From: Glycomyces niveus
Lineage (GTDB): Bacteria > Actinomycetota > Actinomycetes > Mycobacteriales > Micromonosporaceae
Length of the DNA: 64,000 nucleotides
Direction of reading: 5' to 3'
Assembly (NCBI RefSeq): GCF_017592475.1
Contig: NZ_JAGFNP010000001.1
Coordinates: 549,982-613,981, forward strand
Below the pieces are notes generated by a model that was not told the DNA's origin, did no database searches, and saw nothing but the letters and a program-made list of their open reading frames with translations. Of the stretch, positions 49,328 to 58,237 are shown in pieces. Numbering within the stretch: the stretch's first letter is position 1; every line of letters begins with the position of its first letter. A program made the position numbers and the translations under genes.

Positions 49328-50711
49328 CGAAGCGACCTGGACCGACGACGACGGTTGGAGCGAGAGCGACGACGTCGACGAGCGCGGTCCGGTCCCGACG
49401 GTGGCCGTGGTCGGCCGCCCCAACGTGGGCAAGTCGACCTTGGTCAACCGCATCCTGGGCCGCCGCGCCGCGGTGGTGCAGGACGAGCCGGGCGTGACCC
49501 GCGACCGCGTGGCGTACGACGCCGAGTGGGCCGGGCGCGAGTTCAGCCTGGTCGACACCGGCGGCTGGGACCCGGACGCCGAGGGCATGGCGAGGTCCAT
49601 CGCCCTCCAGGCCGAGCTGGCGATGCGCACCGCGGACGTGATCGTGTTCGTGGTCGACTCGCGCGTGGGCCCAACGGACGCCGACGAGGCGGCCGTGCGC
49701 ATCCTGCGCTCGACCCGCAAGCCGGTGATCCTCGTGGCCAACAAGGCCGACTCGGAGCGCCAGGAGGCCGAGGTCCACGAGCTGTGGAGCCTGGGCCTGG
49801 GCGAGCCATTCCCGATCTCGGCCCTGCACGGCCGCAACTCGGGCGACCTGCTCGACAAGATCATCTGGGCGTTCCCCGAGGAGCCCACCGGGCAGCTCAA
49901 GGAGCGCGGCCCCCGCAAGGTGGCCCTCGTCGGCCGCCCGAACGTCGGCAAGTCGAGCCTCCTCAACCGCATCGCGGGCGAGGACCGCGCGGTCGTCGAC
50001 AACGTCGCCGGCACCACGGTCGACCCGGTCGACTCCGTCGTGGAGATCGACGGCGAGGACTGGATCCTCGTCGACACCGCGGGCCTGCGCAAGCGCGTCA
50101 AGTTCGCCTCCGGCACCGAGTACTACGCGTCCCTGCGCACCGAGGCCGCCGTCGAGGCCGCCGAGGTCGCGCTGGTCCTCCTGGACGCCTCGGAGCCGAT
50201 CAGCGAGCAGGACCAGCGGGTCCTGACGCAGGTCACCGAGTCCGGCCGCGCCATGGTCCTCGCCTTCAACAAGTGGGACCTCGTCGACGACGACCGCCGC
50301 TACTACCTCGAGAAAGAGATCGACCGCGAGCTCGGCCAGGTCTCCTGGGCGCCCCGCGTCAACGTCTCCGCGATGACCGGCCGCGCCGTCGAGAAGATCG
50401 CCCGCGCCCTCCGCGAAGCCCTCGAAGGCTGGGGCCAGCGCATCAGCACCGGCGAGCTCAACAAGTGGATCAGCGACCTCCAGGCCGCCACACCACACCC
50501 TGTCCGCGCGAACAAGGCCCCCAAGGTCATCTACGCGACCCAGGCCGCCGCCGAACCGCCGCGCTTCATCCTCTTCACGAACGCGCCGTTCGACAAGCAG
50601 TACCTGAAGTTCATCACCCGCAAGCTCCGCGAGGATTTCGGCTTCGTCGGCACGCCCATCGAACTGGTGGTCAAACCCCGCGAATCCCGCAAGAAGGACA
50701 AACGCAAATAG
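49320..50711 (+). CDS. der: Ribosome-assembly GTPase Der (EngA)
   Basis: Der acts in 50S subunit assembly. The 463-residue product has two GTPase domains in tandem with P-loops [13 protein letters not shown] and [13 protein letters not shown]. Both domains also carry DTGGW/DTAGL and NKAD/NKWD motifs. A C-terminal KH-like domain (about 375-463) ends in a basic tail [10 protein letters not shown]. The ATG at 49320 lies inside the end of cmk; an adjacent in-frame TTG at 49317 is an alternative. A hairpin follows the stop. Confidence 0.96.
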   Translation: MTDEATWTDDDGWSESDDVDERGPVPTVAVVGRPNVGKSTLVNRILGRRAAVVQDEPGVTRDRVAYDAEWAGREFSLVDTGGWDPDAEGMARSIALQAELAMRTADVIVFVVDSRVGPTDADEAAVRILRSTRKPVILVANKADSERQEAEVHELWSLGLGEPFPISALHGRNSGDLLDKIIWAFPEEPTGQLKERGPRKVALVGRPNVGKSSLLNRIAGEDRAVVDNVAGTTVDPVDSVVEIDGEDWILVDTAGLRKRVKFASGTEYYASLRTEAAVEAAEVALVLLDASEPISEQDQRVLTQVTESGRAMVLAFNKWDLVDDDRRYYLEKEIDRELGQVSWAPRVNVSAMTGRAVEKIARALREALEGWGQRISTGELNKWISDLQAATPHPVRANKAPKVIYATQAAAEPPRFILFTNAPFDKQYLKFITRKLREDFGFVGTPIELVVKPRESRKKDKRK

Positions 50712-50713
50712 CC

Positions 50714-50754
50714 GGGCTCACACAGGGGGCCTCGCCTCAGAGGTCCCCGAGCCC
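50714..50754 (+). terminator. Terminator after der
   Basis: GGGCTC pairs with GAGCCC, and inside it GGGG-C-CTC pairs with GAG-GT-CCCC, giving a two-part stem. No U-run follows. Confidence 0.6.
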
Positions 50755-50796
50755 ATGAGCTAAAGTTGTCACCGCCGCAGACAACGCGGCAAAAAA

Positions 50797-50870
<74 letters not shown>

Positions 50871-50888
50871 CCGGCGAAATCGCAGGTC

Positions 50889-50923
50889 AAACCCGGTTCT
50901 CCTATTGCAGGGGGACCGGGTTT
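50889..50923 (+). terminator. Terminator after tRNA-Pro
   Basis: AAACCCGGT pairs with ACCGGGTTT across an 17-nt loop that can add G-U pairs, and T residues follow. Confidence 0.6.
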
Positions 50924-51044
50924 TCCGTGTCCTGTTGCAGTTTTTGTTGCTCAGACGGATCGGTACGATCCAGCATGAAGTCATATGGGCTATCACGGAA
51001 TGACGGCAGCATTCGTACCTGAAGTTCACTCGAAACGGTGATGA

Positions 51045-51069
51045 GTCAAGGGGCCGCAGGTTCAAGCCC
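51045..51069 (+). repeat. Partial copy of the tRNA-Pro 3' half (probable att site)
   Basis: This 25-nt stretch matches tRNA-Pro positions 50835-50859 with two mismatches (GTCAAGGGGYCGCAGGTTCAAGYCC). It is a decayed attachment repeat left by an element that integrated at the tRNA gene. The stretch 50924-51136 around it holds no gene that I can support. Confidence 0.8.
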
Positions 51070-51136
51070 GGTGATGACCTGACCGAACACAAGCCCGACC
51101 ACGCCAGCAAACCGCAAGCTGGCTGCGCGGGCCCCC

Positions 51137-52355
51137 GTGAACGGCGGCGCTGTCGCGGCCTCGGACGGGGGCATCCGATTCGGAGAGTACGCCGAGCGGT
51201 ACTGGCTGCCGAACCACCGCATCGAAGCGTCTACACGCGAGGGCTACACCTGTGCCCTCCGCGCCCACATCATGCCGTTCTTCGGCCACTGCCCGCTGGC
51301 CTACATCGTGCCGACCGCGATCAAGCAGTGACAGACCACGCTGAAGCACCTCGGACTCTCAGCGGCGAACCGCCGGCTCACCGCCGCCGTCGACGACGAG
51401 CTCATCGCTTCCAACCCCTGCCACCGGGTCAAGACTGATCCCGTCCCCTCCCGGTCGGTCCGCCTGATCACCCCGGCCGAACTCGACGCGTTCCTCGAGG
51501 CCCTCCCCGCAGGGACGCCGCGCCTGCTCGTCGAATGCGCGATCGAGACCGGCATACGCTGGGGCGAGCTGACCGAACTGCGCGTGGGGGACTTCGACCG
51601 CGCCACCGGTGTGTTCACTCTCGCCCGCGCCGTCGTCTGCCTCACCGCACGCAACCAACCGGACGGCCAGCCCTTCCACGTGGAGGCCCACCCCAAAGGC
51701 CGGGAGCTGCGGCACGTCAGAGTCGACAAGGCCTTCGCCGGAAAGATCGCCGCCCACATCGAGTCCCGCCGCCTCGGGGACGAAGACCTGCTGTTCCCTT
51801 TCGAGCACTTGGACCCGCCCGCGAAGACGCCGGTGCTCGGTGCAGCACCGGGCACCTTCGGCTATACCCGGCCCGGACGCCAAGGGCCGCATCCACGCCC
51901 ACGGCACCCTCACCGCCTACACCGACGGCAAATGCCGGTGCCAGCACTGCCGGGCCGCGATGAGCGAATACCGGTCCCGGCGCCGCCGCACCGGTCAGGA
52001 CCGGCCCCGTCCGCGCCGCAAAGTCAACACCGACGGCCACATTCCCAAGCGCTGGTTCACCGATCACTGCAACAAACCCGTCCTCAAACGGGCCAGCCTG
52101 CCCTCTGACACCCGCATGCACGGCCTCCGCCACGCCTACTCGTCCTGGCTCCTCGCCGGAGGCGCCGACCTCGCCACCGTCAAAGCGCACCTCGGCCACG
52201 CCTCCATCACCACCACCGAACGCTACCTCCACACCCTCGACAACGCCGACGAGACCGCCCTCACCGCCCTTGCCAAGACCCGTAGCAAAGGAGCCGAGTC
52301 CCCAGATCGCCGAACTGCAGGCAATGCTCAGGAAGCTCACAAACGGCGACGCTGA
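51137..52355 (+). pseudogene. Decayed phage-type tyrosine integrase
   Basis: The N-terminal part (FGEYAERYWLPNHRIEASTREGYTCALRAHIMPFFG) is a SAM-like integrase arm. A TGA at 51329-51331 interrupts it, probably from a Trp codon, and the frame then continues as QTTLKHLGLSAANRRLTAAV. The catalytic Arg (ETGIRWGELTEL) is in that frame. Near 51870 the reading frame shifts by one base, and the remainder, with a Cys/His-bearing insert (YTDGKCRCQHCRAAM) and the catalytic HGLRHAYSSWLLAGG, LGHASITTTERYLHTL, follows in the new frame. A further shift near 52295 may have cut the tail. All catalytic residues are recognisable but the gene cannot make an intact protein. Confidence 0.9.
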
Positions 52356-52667
52356 CGCGGATGCCGAAAGTAGGAAGACGGTGAGTCCTCTTGACCCAAG
52401 AGCAACCGCTTTGGGAGCGGGGGTTCGCACATTAGCGCCGCCGTATTGGTGATCGTTTGTTCCCTAGCCGGAGCGGTAGCGGTCGGGAGCCCGCGATGGC
52501 ATCGGCGCTCATCAACTACTTAGGGCATACGCCGATGAGGAGCGCACCCGGCTGATGACTGCACTCCTCGTCCAGGGTGACCTTCGTGGGGTGCCGGAAG
52601 GGCCTCTGGATCAGTTCAACATCGAATCAGAGGCCCGTTTTCACCGACTCCAGCTTCTGGAGGTCTG
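52356..52667. other. Intergenic stretch after the integrase, with a possible terminator for the GH5 gene
   Basis: No gene is supported. A 60-codon frame across 52270-52452 (ending in ...ELQAMLRKLTNGDADAD) may be the frame-shifted end of the integrase. GGGCCTCT (52600-52607) pairs with AGAGGCCC (52629-52636), with a GAT/ATC extension, and sits just past the minus-strand GH5 gene as a likely terminator. Confidence 0.55.
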
Positions 52668-54260
52668 TCAGAGGGTCCAGCGTTGGTTGCTGCCGCCGTT
52701 GCAGGTCCAGAGGATGATCGGGGTGCCGTTGGCGGTGGCGGCCCCGTTGGCGTCCAGGCAGAGGCCGTTGTGGGCGTTCGTGATCGTGCCGTTGGAGTTG
52801 ACGTTCCAGCGCTGGTTCGCGCCGCCGGTGCAGTCCCAGATCGCGGCCTTGGTGCCGTTCGCCGTGCCCCAGCCCGACGCCTCCAGGCACTTGCCGCTCA
52901 CCCTCAGTTCACCGGCGGACGTGCGGGTGAACTGCTGGTTGGACCGCTGATTGCAGTCCCACAGCTGCGCCTGAGTACCGTTCGCCGTCGAGGCGTTAGG
53001 GATGTCCAGACAGCGGTTCGACGCCGCGCCCACGATCGGGGTCGACCCGGACGGTTGCGCATCGAGCCCGCTCATGATGGCGTTGACGATGCCCTGCTGG
53101 GTCACCGCGTTCGAGGACCGGTTGAACAGCCCGAACCCGTACTGGCCGTTGACACCATTGTCCCAGTAGATGGTTGCGGCCCCGTATTTCTTGGCCGTCG
53201 CGACCATGGTGCGTGCGAAGTCCTGGCGGTACCGGTTGTTCGCCGAGTCGTGCGAGGTCTTGTCGATCGAGCCGTACTCGCCGACGACGACCGGGTAACC
53301 GCGCGAGACGAACGCGTCGTAGGTCTTCTTCATCTGCGAGTCCATGTAGTCCTCCTGGCCCCAGGTGGACGTCTTGGAAGCGTTGGTGGCGTTCGGCCCC
53401 CACTGGGTGATGGTGCCGTTCTCCTCGCCGGCGAAGTCCCACGGAGCGTAGTAGTGGACGGAGATCATGATCCGTCGCTCACCGCTGGGAATGACGGAGC
53501 TGCGGTAGTTGTCGGTCGGGATCACGAAGCCGTAGTTGCCCGTGGTGTAGTCGATGTTCGTGTTCCAGCCGGGCACGAGGAGCCAGCGCGAACCGTTGTT
53601 CCCGCCGGTCTGGCGCACCGTGTCGACGAAGATCTGGTTGTAGGCGTTGATGTTCGAGTAGCAGGGCTGCGTCGGCGCGCCGTACTGCCCGTCGAAGTTC
53701 TCGTTCATCGACTCGAGGATGAGGCGCTGGTCGTAGTCGCGGAACCTCGTTGCGATCTGCTGCCACGCGCTCTTGTACTTGGCCTTGATCACGGTCTGGT
53801 TCGACGCGTCGCAGATCAGCCAGGCACTGCCGACGGTCTTGTAGCCGTCGCCGTGCATGTTGATCACGACGTGCATGCCCTGGTCGTAGGCGTAGTCGAC
53901 GACCTGCTGGATCCTGTTGAGCCAGTTGGCGTTGATCGTGTAGTTCGGGCCGGACCCGATGTGGTTCAGATAGGACACCGGGATCCGGATCGTGTCGAAC
54001 CCCGCCGCCTGCACGCTGTCGATCAGTGACTGCGTCACCGTCGGGTTGTTCCAGGCGGTCTCATTCGGGACGCCGTTGGTGTTGGCCTCCAGGCTGTTCC
54101 CGAGGTTCCAGCCCGCGCCCATGTCCGCGATGATCTGCGACGCGTTCCGTTGCGTCATCGTATCGGCCGATGCCGGGGACGACCAACCGGTGACCGATAC
54201 GCCCACCGCCAGCATCACCGCGACCAGCGCGGCCCTGACTCTCATCTTCAGTGGACTCAC
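52668..54260 (-). CDS. Secreted GH5 endo-beta-glucanase (cellulase type) with C-terminal ricin-B/CBM13 lectin
   Basis: The 530-residue product has a Sec signal peptide (about residues 1-32, ending SPASA). A family 5 (beta/alpha)8 domain (about 35-385) follows, with GAGWNLGNSLEAN, the acid/base NE at 186-187 in ESMNENFDG, ISVHYYAPWDFAG and the nucleophile Glu328 in VVVGEYGS. A ricin-B lectin domain (about 395-530) has repeated QLWDCN/IWDCTG/ILWTCN..NQRW motifs. Such enzymes cut beta-1,4-glucans such as cellulose or xyloglucan outside the cell; the exact substrate is uncertain. GTG at 54260 follows AAAGGAGG. A TGATGTTCGAAC-type palindrome precedes it. Confidence 0.93.
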   Translation of the reverse strand: MSPLKMRVRAALVAVMLAVGVSVTGWSSPASADTMTQRNASQIIADMGAGWNLGNSLEANTNGVPNETAWNNPTVTQSLIDSVQAAGFDTIRIPVSYLNHIGSGPNYTINANWLNRIQQVVDYAYDQGMHVVINMHGDGYKTVGSAWLICDASNQTVIKAKYKSAWQQIATRFRDYDQRLILESMNENFDGQYGAPTQPCYSNINAYNQIFVDTVRQTGGNNGSRWLLVPGWNTNIDYTTGNYGFVIPTDNYRSSVIPSGERRIMISVHYYAPWDFAGEENGTITQWGPNATNASKTSTWGQEDYMDSQMKKTYDAFVSRGYPVVVGEYGSIDKTSHDSANNRYRQDFARTMVATAKKYGAATIYWDNGVNGQYGFGLFNRSSNAVTQQGIVNAIMSGLDAQPSGSTPIVGAASNRCLDIPNASTANGTQAQLWDCNQRSNQQFTRTSAGELRVSGKCLEASGWGTANGTKAAIWDCTGGANQRWNVNSNGTITNAHNGLCLDANGAATANGTPIILWTCNGGSNQRWTL

Positions 54261-54295
54261 TCGGAGCCCTCCTTTCTCGACTTCCCGTCTGATCG

Positions 54296-54311
54296 TGATG
54301 TTCGAACGTCA
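54296..54311. promoter_or_regulatory. LacI-type operator candidate before the GH5 gene
   Basis: TGATGTTCGAACGTCA is a 16-nt palindrome with one mismatched pair and a central CG, as in many LacI operators. It lies 36 nt upstream of the GH5 start. Confidence 0.5.
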
Positions 54312-54343
54312 TGTGCTGTGGTGCAGGCGTTTGCGAAGGCCGG

Positions 54344-55603
54344 CTACCGCCGTTCGAGTGCCCAGACTGTGTTCGCGTCCGCCGCTCCGGCGTTCCACGC
54401 GACCGAAGCGCCCGACCCGTAGAGGTAGCCGCGGCCGCTCTGCTTGTTGTCGATCCGGAATCCGCCGGAGACCGGTGCGATTGCCCAGAGCGTGTCGTCG
54501 CCCACGCGGGCGTCGCCCCAGATGACCTTGCCGTCCGGGTCGGTGTCGAGGTAGCCGCGGCCCTCCCGGACGTTGTCGATCGTCCAGTAGCCGGGCTGCT
54601 GCTCGGTGAGGGTCCACAATTGGTCGTCATAGGTGCTTCCCGGTTCCAGCGAGACCGCGCCGGCGGCGCCCGAGTCGAGATACCGGCCTGTGGCGACGTT
54701 GCGGAGCCGGTAGGTCTGGCCGCTGCGGGGGTCGGCGGCGTCCGCGGCGGGCTTGTAGGCGCGGAAGTAGTCGACGACCAGCTCCTTCGGCCGGGGGTCG
54801 TTGGGGTCGACCGTTCCGGTCCAGTCGGCGTGCTCGTAGATGCCCAGGTAGAACACCGCCGGATAGGTGAAGGACTGGTTGATGGTCCGCGTCAGGACGT
54901 TGTCGATGTAGAGCTTGAACTGGGTCGGGGTCCATTCCAGCGCGTAGATGTGCATCTCCGTGGTCATGTCGAATCCGACGCCGACCTGCTCGGTGTGGGT
55001 CGAGAGGTTCGGGTCCGACCACTTGAAGAGGTTCCAGTTGAACTTGCTCTTCCCGTGGATGCCCGCGTGCTCGACGACGTCGACCTCCCCGCGCTGCTCC
55101 CACGTGTCCTGCCGGCCGGTCAGCCAGAACGCGGTGTGGATGCCGCTCCTCGCGGAGCTCTTCGCGCGGATCTCGAAGTAGCCGTACTGCGGCGTGTACT
55201 TCATGTCGGTGGGGATCGAGTGGTCGAACGCGTTGTCCTTGTGCAGGTCCGTTCGCTGGCCGGTCTGGACGCTCGAGACCTTCATCGGGTTGCCGTTGTA
55301 GTACGTGGGCTGGTCGTCGTCGATGCGGAGCACGAGGGCGCCGTTGCGGAACCCGTATCGCGCTGCGGACCGTTCGACGGTGGTCCGGGACTCCAGGTAT
55401 CTCGGGATCCAGAGGTTCGTGTCCAGGCTGCCGGTGTTGAACTCGTCGTGCCGGTCGAGGATCCAGCCTGGTTTCTCGAGCGGGTTCGGGGGCGTTTCGG
55501 CCGCGGACACGGGGGCTTCCAGGAATGCCGACAGGGCGAGGGCGCCACCGCCGGCCAACAGGCCGCGGCGGGCGAGTTTGACGCGTTCGGGATCGAAAGC
55601 CAT
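54344..55603 (-). CDS. Secreted GH16 beta-glucanase-type enzyme with C-terminal beta-trefoil-like domain
   Basis: The 419-residue product has a twin-arginine signal (LARRGLLAGGGALALSAF, cleavage near VSAA). A family 16 jelly-roll domain (about 40-285) carries the catalytic EVDVVE (Glu173, Asp175, Glu178). Residues about 292-419 contain repeated YRLRNVATGRYLDSG, GYWTIDNVREGRGYLDT and FRIDNKQSGRGYLYG units, a ricin-B/CBM13-like beta-trefoil. Family 16 enzymes cut laminarin, lichenan, agar or other polysaccharides; the target here is not settled. It is likely transcribed from the operator-bearing promoter at 55726-55754, and may run on into the GH5 gene. Confidence 0.92.
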   Translation of the reverse strand: MAFDPERVKLARRGLLAGGGALALSAFLEAPVSAAETPPNPLEKPGWILDRHDEFNTGSLDTNLWIPRYLESRTTVERSAARYGFRNGALVLRIDDDQPTYYNGNPMKVSSVQTGQRTDLHKDNAFDHSIPTDMKYTPQYGYFEIRAKSSARSGIHTAFWLTGRQDTWEQRGEVDVVEHAGIHGKSKFNWNLFKWSDPNLSTHTEQVGVGFDMTTEMHIYALEWTPTQFKLYIDNVLTRTINQSFTYPAVFYLGIYEHADWTGTVDPNDPRPKELVVDYFRAYKPAADAADPRSGQTYRLRNVATGRYLDSGAAGAVSLEPGSTYDDQLWTLTEQQPGYWTIDNVREGRGYLDTDPDGKVIWGDARVGDDTLWAIAPVSGGFRIDNKQSGRGYLYGSGASVAWNAGAADANTVWALERR

Positions 55604-55725
55604 GAGGTCTCCTTCGGGGGGATGTCCTGCATACGGAACGTGCAGACGGTGAGCGGATCGTTTCTGCCGCCGCCTCCGGGCAGGGCCGCGCAGATGCGGA
55701 GCGATCGCTGTGGAACTTCAGAATC

Positions 55726-55754
55726 AGAATGACAACGGTTCCAGAAACTGTCAA
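55726..55754 (-). promoter_or_regulatory. GH16 promoter with an operator in its spacer
   Basis: On the minus strand, TTGACA (55754-55749) and CATTCT (55731-55726) are 17 nt apart. The spacer contains GTTTCTGGAACC (55748-55737). The same 26-nt layout, with one base changed, recurs at 58120-58145 before the SGNH gene. The rest of 55604-55812 is AT-richer than its surroundings and holds no gene. Confidence 0.7.
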
Positions 55755-55812
55755 TCTACATGTATCAATATTTAAGTCACGCTTTCATAACGCACGCATC
55801 GCTGGCGCGGTG

Positions 55813-56886
55813 TCAGCGGGGACGGACGGGCGTGGTGCCCCGAACGACGACCCGGGGTTCGAATTCGATCCTTCGACGGTCGCCGGAACCGGTCAGCGCC
55901 AGCTCCACCGAGGCGGCGCCCACCCGCGCCAAGGCAAGGTCCACACTGGTCAGACCCGGGGTGACGTCCTCGGCGCCCACGGCATCGTCGAACCCGGCGA
56001 CGCCGATCTCGGCGCCAGGAGTGAGGCCCACGTCGCGCATCGCCGTCATCGCGCCGATGGCCATCGCGTCAGTGGCGGCGAGGATGACGTCGAGGTGCTC
56101 GGGCCGCCGCGCGATGAGGTCGGCGGCCGCGTCGTACCCGCCGTCCCGGGTCATCGGTGCGCGCGCGACGGCGCCGCGCTCGATCCGCATCCCGTGCCGC
56201 TCTGCGGCTTCGACGACGCCGTCCTCCCATCGGCGCGCGGCAGCCGAATCGCGGTCGGGCCGGATCAGGGCGGGCGAGCGGTAGCCCAGACGGAACAGTT
56301 CGTCGACGAGCGCCGACGCACCGCGCAGACGGGGGACGACCGCGGTGTCGAAGGGCAGTTCGTCGTCTCCGGCGATCACCACCCGGCCCCCCTCGTGCGT
56401 GTAGCGCGCGAGTTCATCCTCGAGGGACGACCGCGAGACGGTCGAGCCGCTGCGGGTGCCGGTCAGGATCATGGCGTGCGGCCTGAGACTGCGCATCATC
56501 CGCACGACCCGGATCTCGTCGTCGATGGCGTGGTCCGTCCCGGCGAAGGTGGCCACGAGCCCGGAGGCGCCCGCCTGCTCGATCACGCCGTGCACGATCT
56601 CGGCGTTGTAAGGGTCGCGGATGTCGGAGACGAGCACGGCCACCATCGCGGTCGCGCCTGTGGTCGTGGCTTGCGCCGACGCGTTCGGCCGGTAGCCCAG
56701 TCGACCGGCGGCGTCCAGGACGCGCGTGCGCATGTTCGACGACACGTACTGGGAGGCCGGGTCGAGCGCTCGGGAGGCCGAGGCCTTGGAGACCCCGGCG
56801 GCCTCGGCGACGTCACGGAGGGTGGCCGCCGACGGCCGGTTCGGTACGCCGGGGGACCGGTCGTCGGTGGCGGGGTCGGTGGTCAC
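55813..56886 (-). CDS. LacI-family regulator (polysaccharide island, first)
   Basis: The 357-residue product has a LacI helix-turn-helix (ATLRDVAEAAGVSKASASRAL) and hinge region. A sugar-sensing domain ends in IGVAGFDDAVGAEDVTPGLTSVDL. It starts with a 20-residue disordered lead. GTG at 56886 is chosen because AGGA lies just upstream and because the longer frame overlaps the divergent gene's start. It is divergent from another lacI-type gene (107-nt gap), a paired arrangement that suggests linked control of the GH16 and SGNH genes on either side. Confidence 0.92.
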   Translation of the reverse strand: MTTDPATDDRSPGVPNRPSAATLRDVAEAAGVSKASASRALDPASQYVSSNMRTRVLDAAGRLGYRPNASAQATTTGATAMVAVLVSDIRDPYNAEIVHGVIEQAGASGLVATFAGTDHAIDDEIRVVRMMRSLRPHAMILTGTRSGSTVSRSSLEDELARYTHEGGRVVIAGDDELPFDTAVVPRLRGASALVDELFRLGYRSPALIRPDRDSAAARRWEDGVVEAAERHGMRIERGAVARAPMTRDGGYDAAADLIARRPEHLDVILAATDAMAIGAMTAMRDVGLTPGAEIGVAGFDDAVGAEDVTPGLTSVDLALARVGAASVELALTGSGDRRRIEFEPRVVVRGTTPVRPR

Positions 56887-56993
56887 AATGACATCCTGGC
56901 ACTGGGTGCATCCCAGGGTGCGCCGCCCCGTTCCTCGAGCACCTCCCGGTGTCGGTGAGCGCACACGGGGTCGTGTCCGACATTGGAGGATGA

Positions 56994-58022
56994 GTGCGGC
57001 GATCGTATCAGCGGGCAACGCTTCGTGACGTCGCGCAGGCGGCCGGAGTATCGCCCTCGACGGCCTCCCGAGTGCTCAACGGCGGTGATCTCCACGTGAG
57101 CGAGCGCCTTTCCGCGCGCGTCCTCGCGGTGGCGGAATCCCTCGGCTACGTCTCGAATCAGGCGGCTCGGGCGTTGCGGGGGCGGCGGACGGCAGTCGTC
57201 CTGCTCGCGAGCGATCCGAGGACCGCGTCCGTTGCCGCGATCGCCGCCGGGATGGAGGCGGCCGGCCGGGAGCGCGGCGCACTGGTCAGCATCACCGGGG
57301 CCGGAAGCGGCACCGCCGCGCACCGGACGGCGCTCGAGGTGCTGCGCGCATTGCGGCCCCGGGCGCTGGTCGTGACGAGTGCGAGCTTCGCTGATGTCCC
57401 GAAGGAGCTGGTCCTCCCTCAGCTCGAGCGCTTCCGCGAGGACGGGTGCGGTGTCGTCTTCATCGGCGAGCACGACACGCCGTTTCCGGCGGTCCGCTTC
57501 GACGACTTCGAATCCGGGAGGGTCGTCGGCCGCCATATGGGCGGCCTGGGCCGGCGCCGCGCCGCCGTCCTGACCACTCCGGGGCACCCGGCGCTCGACT
57601 GCCGCGCCGAAGGGTTCCTGCGGGGCTTGTCCGAGCGGGGCTTTGACCCGGGCTCGGTGGTCGTCGAGCACTGCGAGCTCAGCCGGGACGGCGGCAGAGA
57701 GGCGGCAGACCGGCTCGCGCAGCTGCACCCGCGGCCGGACCTCGTGCTCGCGGGCAACGACGTCCTCGCGATCGGCGCGATGAACGAGTTCAGGCGTCTG
57801 GGCTTCGATCTGCCGACCGACATCGCGGTGTCCGGAGTCGATGACATCCCGCTCGCGCGTGATGTCACTCCAGCGCTGACTACGGTGGCACTCCCCTTCG
57901 AGGAGGCCGGGAGGGCGGCTCTGGAAATGTCCCTCATGTCCGATGCTCCAGAAGACGTGGTGCTGCCCGGGCGGCTCATCGTCAGGTGCAGCGCGATGCT
58001 GGAGCATGTCGAAGACCGCTGA
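56994..58022 (+). CDS. LacI-family regulator (polysaccharide island, second)
   Basis: The 342-residue product begins MRRSYQRATLRDVAQAAGVSPSTASRVLNGGD, a LacI helix-turn-helix with hinge helix. A sensor domain with VVFIGEHDTPFPAVRFDDF, LVLAGNDVLAIGAMNEFRRLG and AVSGVDDIPLARDVTPALTTVAL follows. GTG at 56994 follows GGAGGATGA. It lies just upstream of the SGNH gene and its operator, so it is the best candidate to bind the shared TTGACAG-type site; the divergent paralogue is the alternative. Confidence 0.92.
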   Translation: MRRSYQRATLRDVAQAAGVSPSTASRVLNGGDLHVSERLSARVLAVAESLGYVSNQAARALRGRRTAVVLLASDPRTASVAAIAAGMEAAGRERGALVSITGAGSGTAAHRTALEVLRALRPRALVVTSASFADVPKELVLPQLERFREDGCGVVFIGEHDTPFPAVRFDDFESGRVVGRHMGGLGRRRAAVLTTPGHPALDCRAEGFLRGLSERGFDPGSVVVEHCELSRDGGREAADRLAQLHPRPDLVLAGNDVLAIGAMNEFRRLGFDLPTDIAVSGVDDIPLARDVTPALTTVALPFEEAGRAALEMSLMSDAPEDVVLPGRLIVRCSAMLEHVEDR

Positions 58023-58119
58023 GTCGCGGGAGACTCCAATCGGGAGACCCGGTGGGAGCTACGGGGGAGAGGTCCTGCTCCGTACGGGAACGGCAATCCC
58101 GGTTGCAAAGCGCTGCAGC

Positions 58120-58148
58120 TTGACAGGTTCTGGAACCGTTGTCATCAT
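58120..58148 (+). promoter_or_regulatory. SGNH hydrolase promoter with an operator in its spacer
   Basis: TTGACA (58120-58125) and CATCAT (58143-58148) are 17 nt apart, and GGTTCTGGAACC (58126-58137) lies in the spacer. The first 26 nt match the GH16 promoter except for one base. A repressor bound here would overlap the RNA polymerase site. Confidence 0.75.
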
Positions 58149-58237
58149 GATTCGAGTCCATAGCCGGCTCATCGTCGGGGTGCTGCTTGCTCCATGCGCT
58201 CGCGGCCGACAGCGACATCTCGCCAAGGGAGACCGAA

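Noticed and set aside
52270..52452. 60-codon plus-strand ORF after the integrase as an independent gene
   Set aside because: It overlaps the integrase remnant and reads like its frame-shifted C-terminal helix; no ribosome-binding site.
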